Source: Brevifilum sp029548365
Lineage (GTDB): Bacteria > Chloroflexota > Anaerolineae > Anaerolineales > Anaerolineaceae
NCBI GenBank assembly: GCA_035376985.1
Contig: DAOSSA010000020.1
Span: 1 to 43,585, forward strand
Direction of reading: 5' to 3'
Length of the DNA stretch: 43,585 nucleotides
Below are positions 42,904-43,585 of the stretch, in pieces (the first letter of the stretch is position 1; every line of letters begins with the position of its first letter). The notes under the pieces were generated by a model. The model was not told the DNA's origin and ran no database searches. It worked only from the letters and a program-made list of their open reading frames with translations. Both the position numbers and the translations under genes were made by a program.

Positions 42904-43585
42904 CTAAAAGGTCCTTTCTACAACGTGTTTCTCTTTTGCTGAAAAACCTTCTTCTGGCATTTCCCCTGCCATCATCAAGCCAATCTGTTCCTTGGTCACA
43001 TGTCGGCTGTCGACAACAGCCAGGATTTTTCCGCGGTACATGACGGCAATCCTATCGGAGAGTTCCATAATCTCATCCAGCTCAGGAGAGACGAGCAGAA
43101 CGGCGCAACCCTCGTCTCGTTTATTGACGATACGGTTATGGATGTATTCAATCGAGCCCACATCCAGGCCGCGGGTGGGTTGAGAGGCGATTAGAAATTG
43201 GATGGGACGGGAAAGCTCTCGTGCAATAATGACTTTTTGCTGATTGCCGCCTGAAAGGTTGCTGACAGGGGTTAGCGCGCTGGGTGTGCGGATATCAAAG
43301 TCGTGGACCAGGCGTTCTGCGTGTTCGAGGATGGTTTGATATTGCAGGACAGCGCCTTTTGAGAAGGGTTCTTTATAATAAGTGCATAAAACCAGGTTTT
43401 CTGCGGTGGGGAAAGGCAGTACCAGTCCGTCAGCCAGGCGATCTTCGGGGACATGGGCTGAACCCAATTCAGTGATTTGGCGGGGCGTGGCATGGGTGAT
43501 ATTCTCACCGAGAAGGTTGATCAGACCTCCGGAGTTTTTCCGCAACCCGGTAATGGCTTCAACCAGCTCAGTTTGCCCGTTACCC
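42904..43585 (-). CDS. ABC importer ATPase, C-terminal half (NupO/RbsA-like), partial
   Basis: The gene runs off the right edge and about 227 residues are seen. They begin inside the second Walker A (GNGQTELVEAI). A NupO/RbsA-type fused ATPase has two nucleotide-binding domains, and this is the second. Visible are PEDRLADGL, signature NLSGGNQQKV, Walker B LIASQPTRGLDVG, in which Ser-Gln replaces the catalytic Asp-Glu as usual for the second domain of this type, and SPELDEIMELSDRI. It energises the two permeases downstream. The first domain and probably a BmpA-like binding protein lie beyond the window. Confidence 0.94.
   Translation of the reverse strand, partial: GNGQTELVEAITGLRKNSGGLINLLGENITHATPRQITELGSAHVPEDRLADGLVLPFPTAENLVLCTYYKEPFSKGAVLQYQTILEHAERLVHDFDIRTPSALTPVSNLSGGNQQKVIIARELSRPIQFLIASQPTRGLDVGSIEYIHNRIVNKRDEGCAVLLVSPELDEIMELSDRIAVMYRGKILAVVDSRHVTKEQIGLMMAGEMPEEGFSAKEKHVVERTF

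Overview
The window looks like a piece of a draft genome from an anaerobic Chloroflexota bacterium, most likely class Anaerolineae. This rests on recognition, not on a search. The signs are two T-box-regulated aminoacyl-tRNA synthetase genes, lipoproteins with Thr/Pro-rich linkers and NBR1-type Ig-like domains whose N-terminus carries a TAAAQTVQA-like stretch, a cytoplasmic GH3 glucosidase, a GPH-family sugar symporter and BmpA/Nup-type ABC permeases. Two runs of exactly 100 N (1148-1247 and 27781-27880) mark scaffold gaps; the second lies inside a repeat array.

Layout. 1-1873: the end of an ABC exporter (ATPase and permease). 1911-2056: tRNA-Val(GAC) with its own promoter and terminator. 2081-2390: a decayed Fpg/Nei-like DNA glycosylase gene. 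2681-9594: a translation block of T-box/thrS, T-box/pheS, a four-helix-bundle (23S-IVP family) gene bounded by inverted heptamer repeats, and pheT. 9856-15957: aldo-keto reductase, then on the minus strand a glycosyltransferase/methyltransferase fusion, GH3 beta-glucosidase and an alpha/beta hydrolase. 16476-21897: trpS (minus), HAD-IIA phosphatase and birA (plus), gyrA (minus). 22654-27489: GPH symporter overlapping a neutral-ceramidase-like gene, a converging PIG-L deacetylase, and a DegT-type aminotransferase.

27514-28303 is the most unusual stretch. A strong promoter leads into a tandem array of tRNA-Val(CAC)-derived units. One copy is intact. The others carry short GC-rich hairpin-like inserts in the D-loop, in the 3' strand of the anticodon stem and in the T-loop. 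After it, on the minus strand, come rpsO-pnp with a long hairpin between them, queG-dus, two NBR1-domain lipoproteins, a NatA-type ATPase with two ABC-2 permeases, a cysteine desulfurase, and the 3' part of a Nup/Bmp-type ABC transporter operon (ATPase, permease, permease) that runs off the right edge.

How the parts fit. Most genes are housekeeping: charging of Thr, Phe and Trp, biotinylation, gyrase, RNA decay, ribosomal protein S15, tRNA dihydrouridine and queuosine, and sulfur mobilisation. They are mixed with transport and sugar-processing genes. The interest lies between the genes: degenerate heptamer repeats recur at six places, a GC-rich palindrome at 5026-5046 resembles the tRNA inserts, and the four-helix-bundle gene between pheS and pheT looks like a small inserted element.
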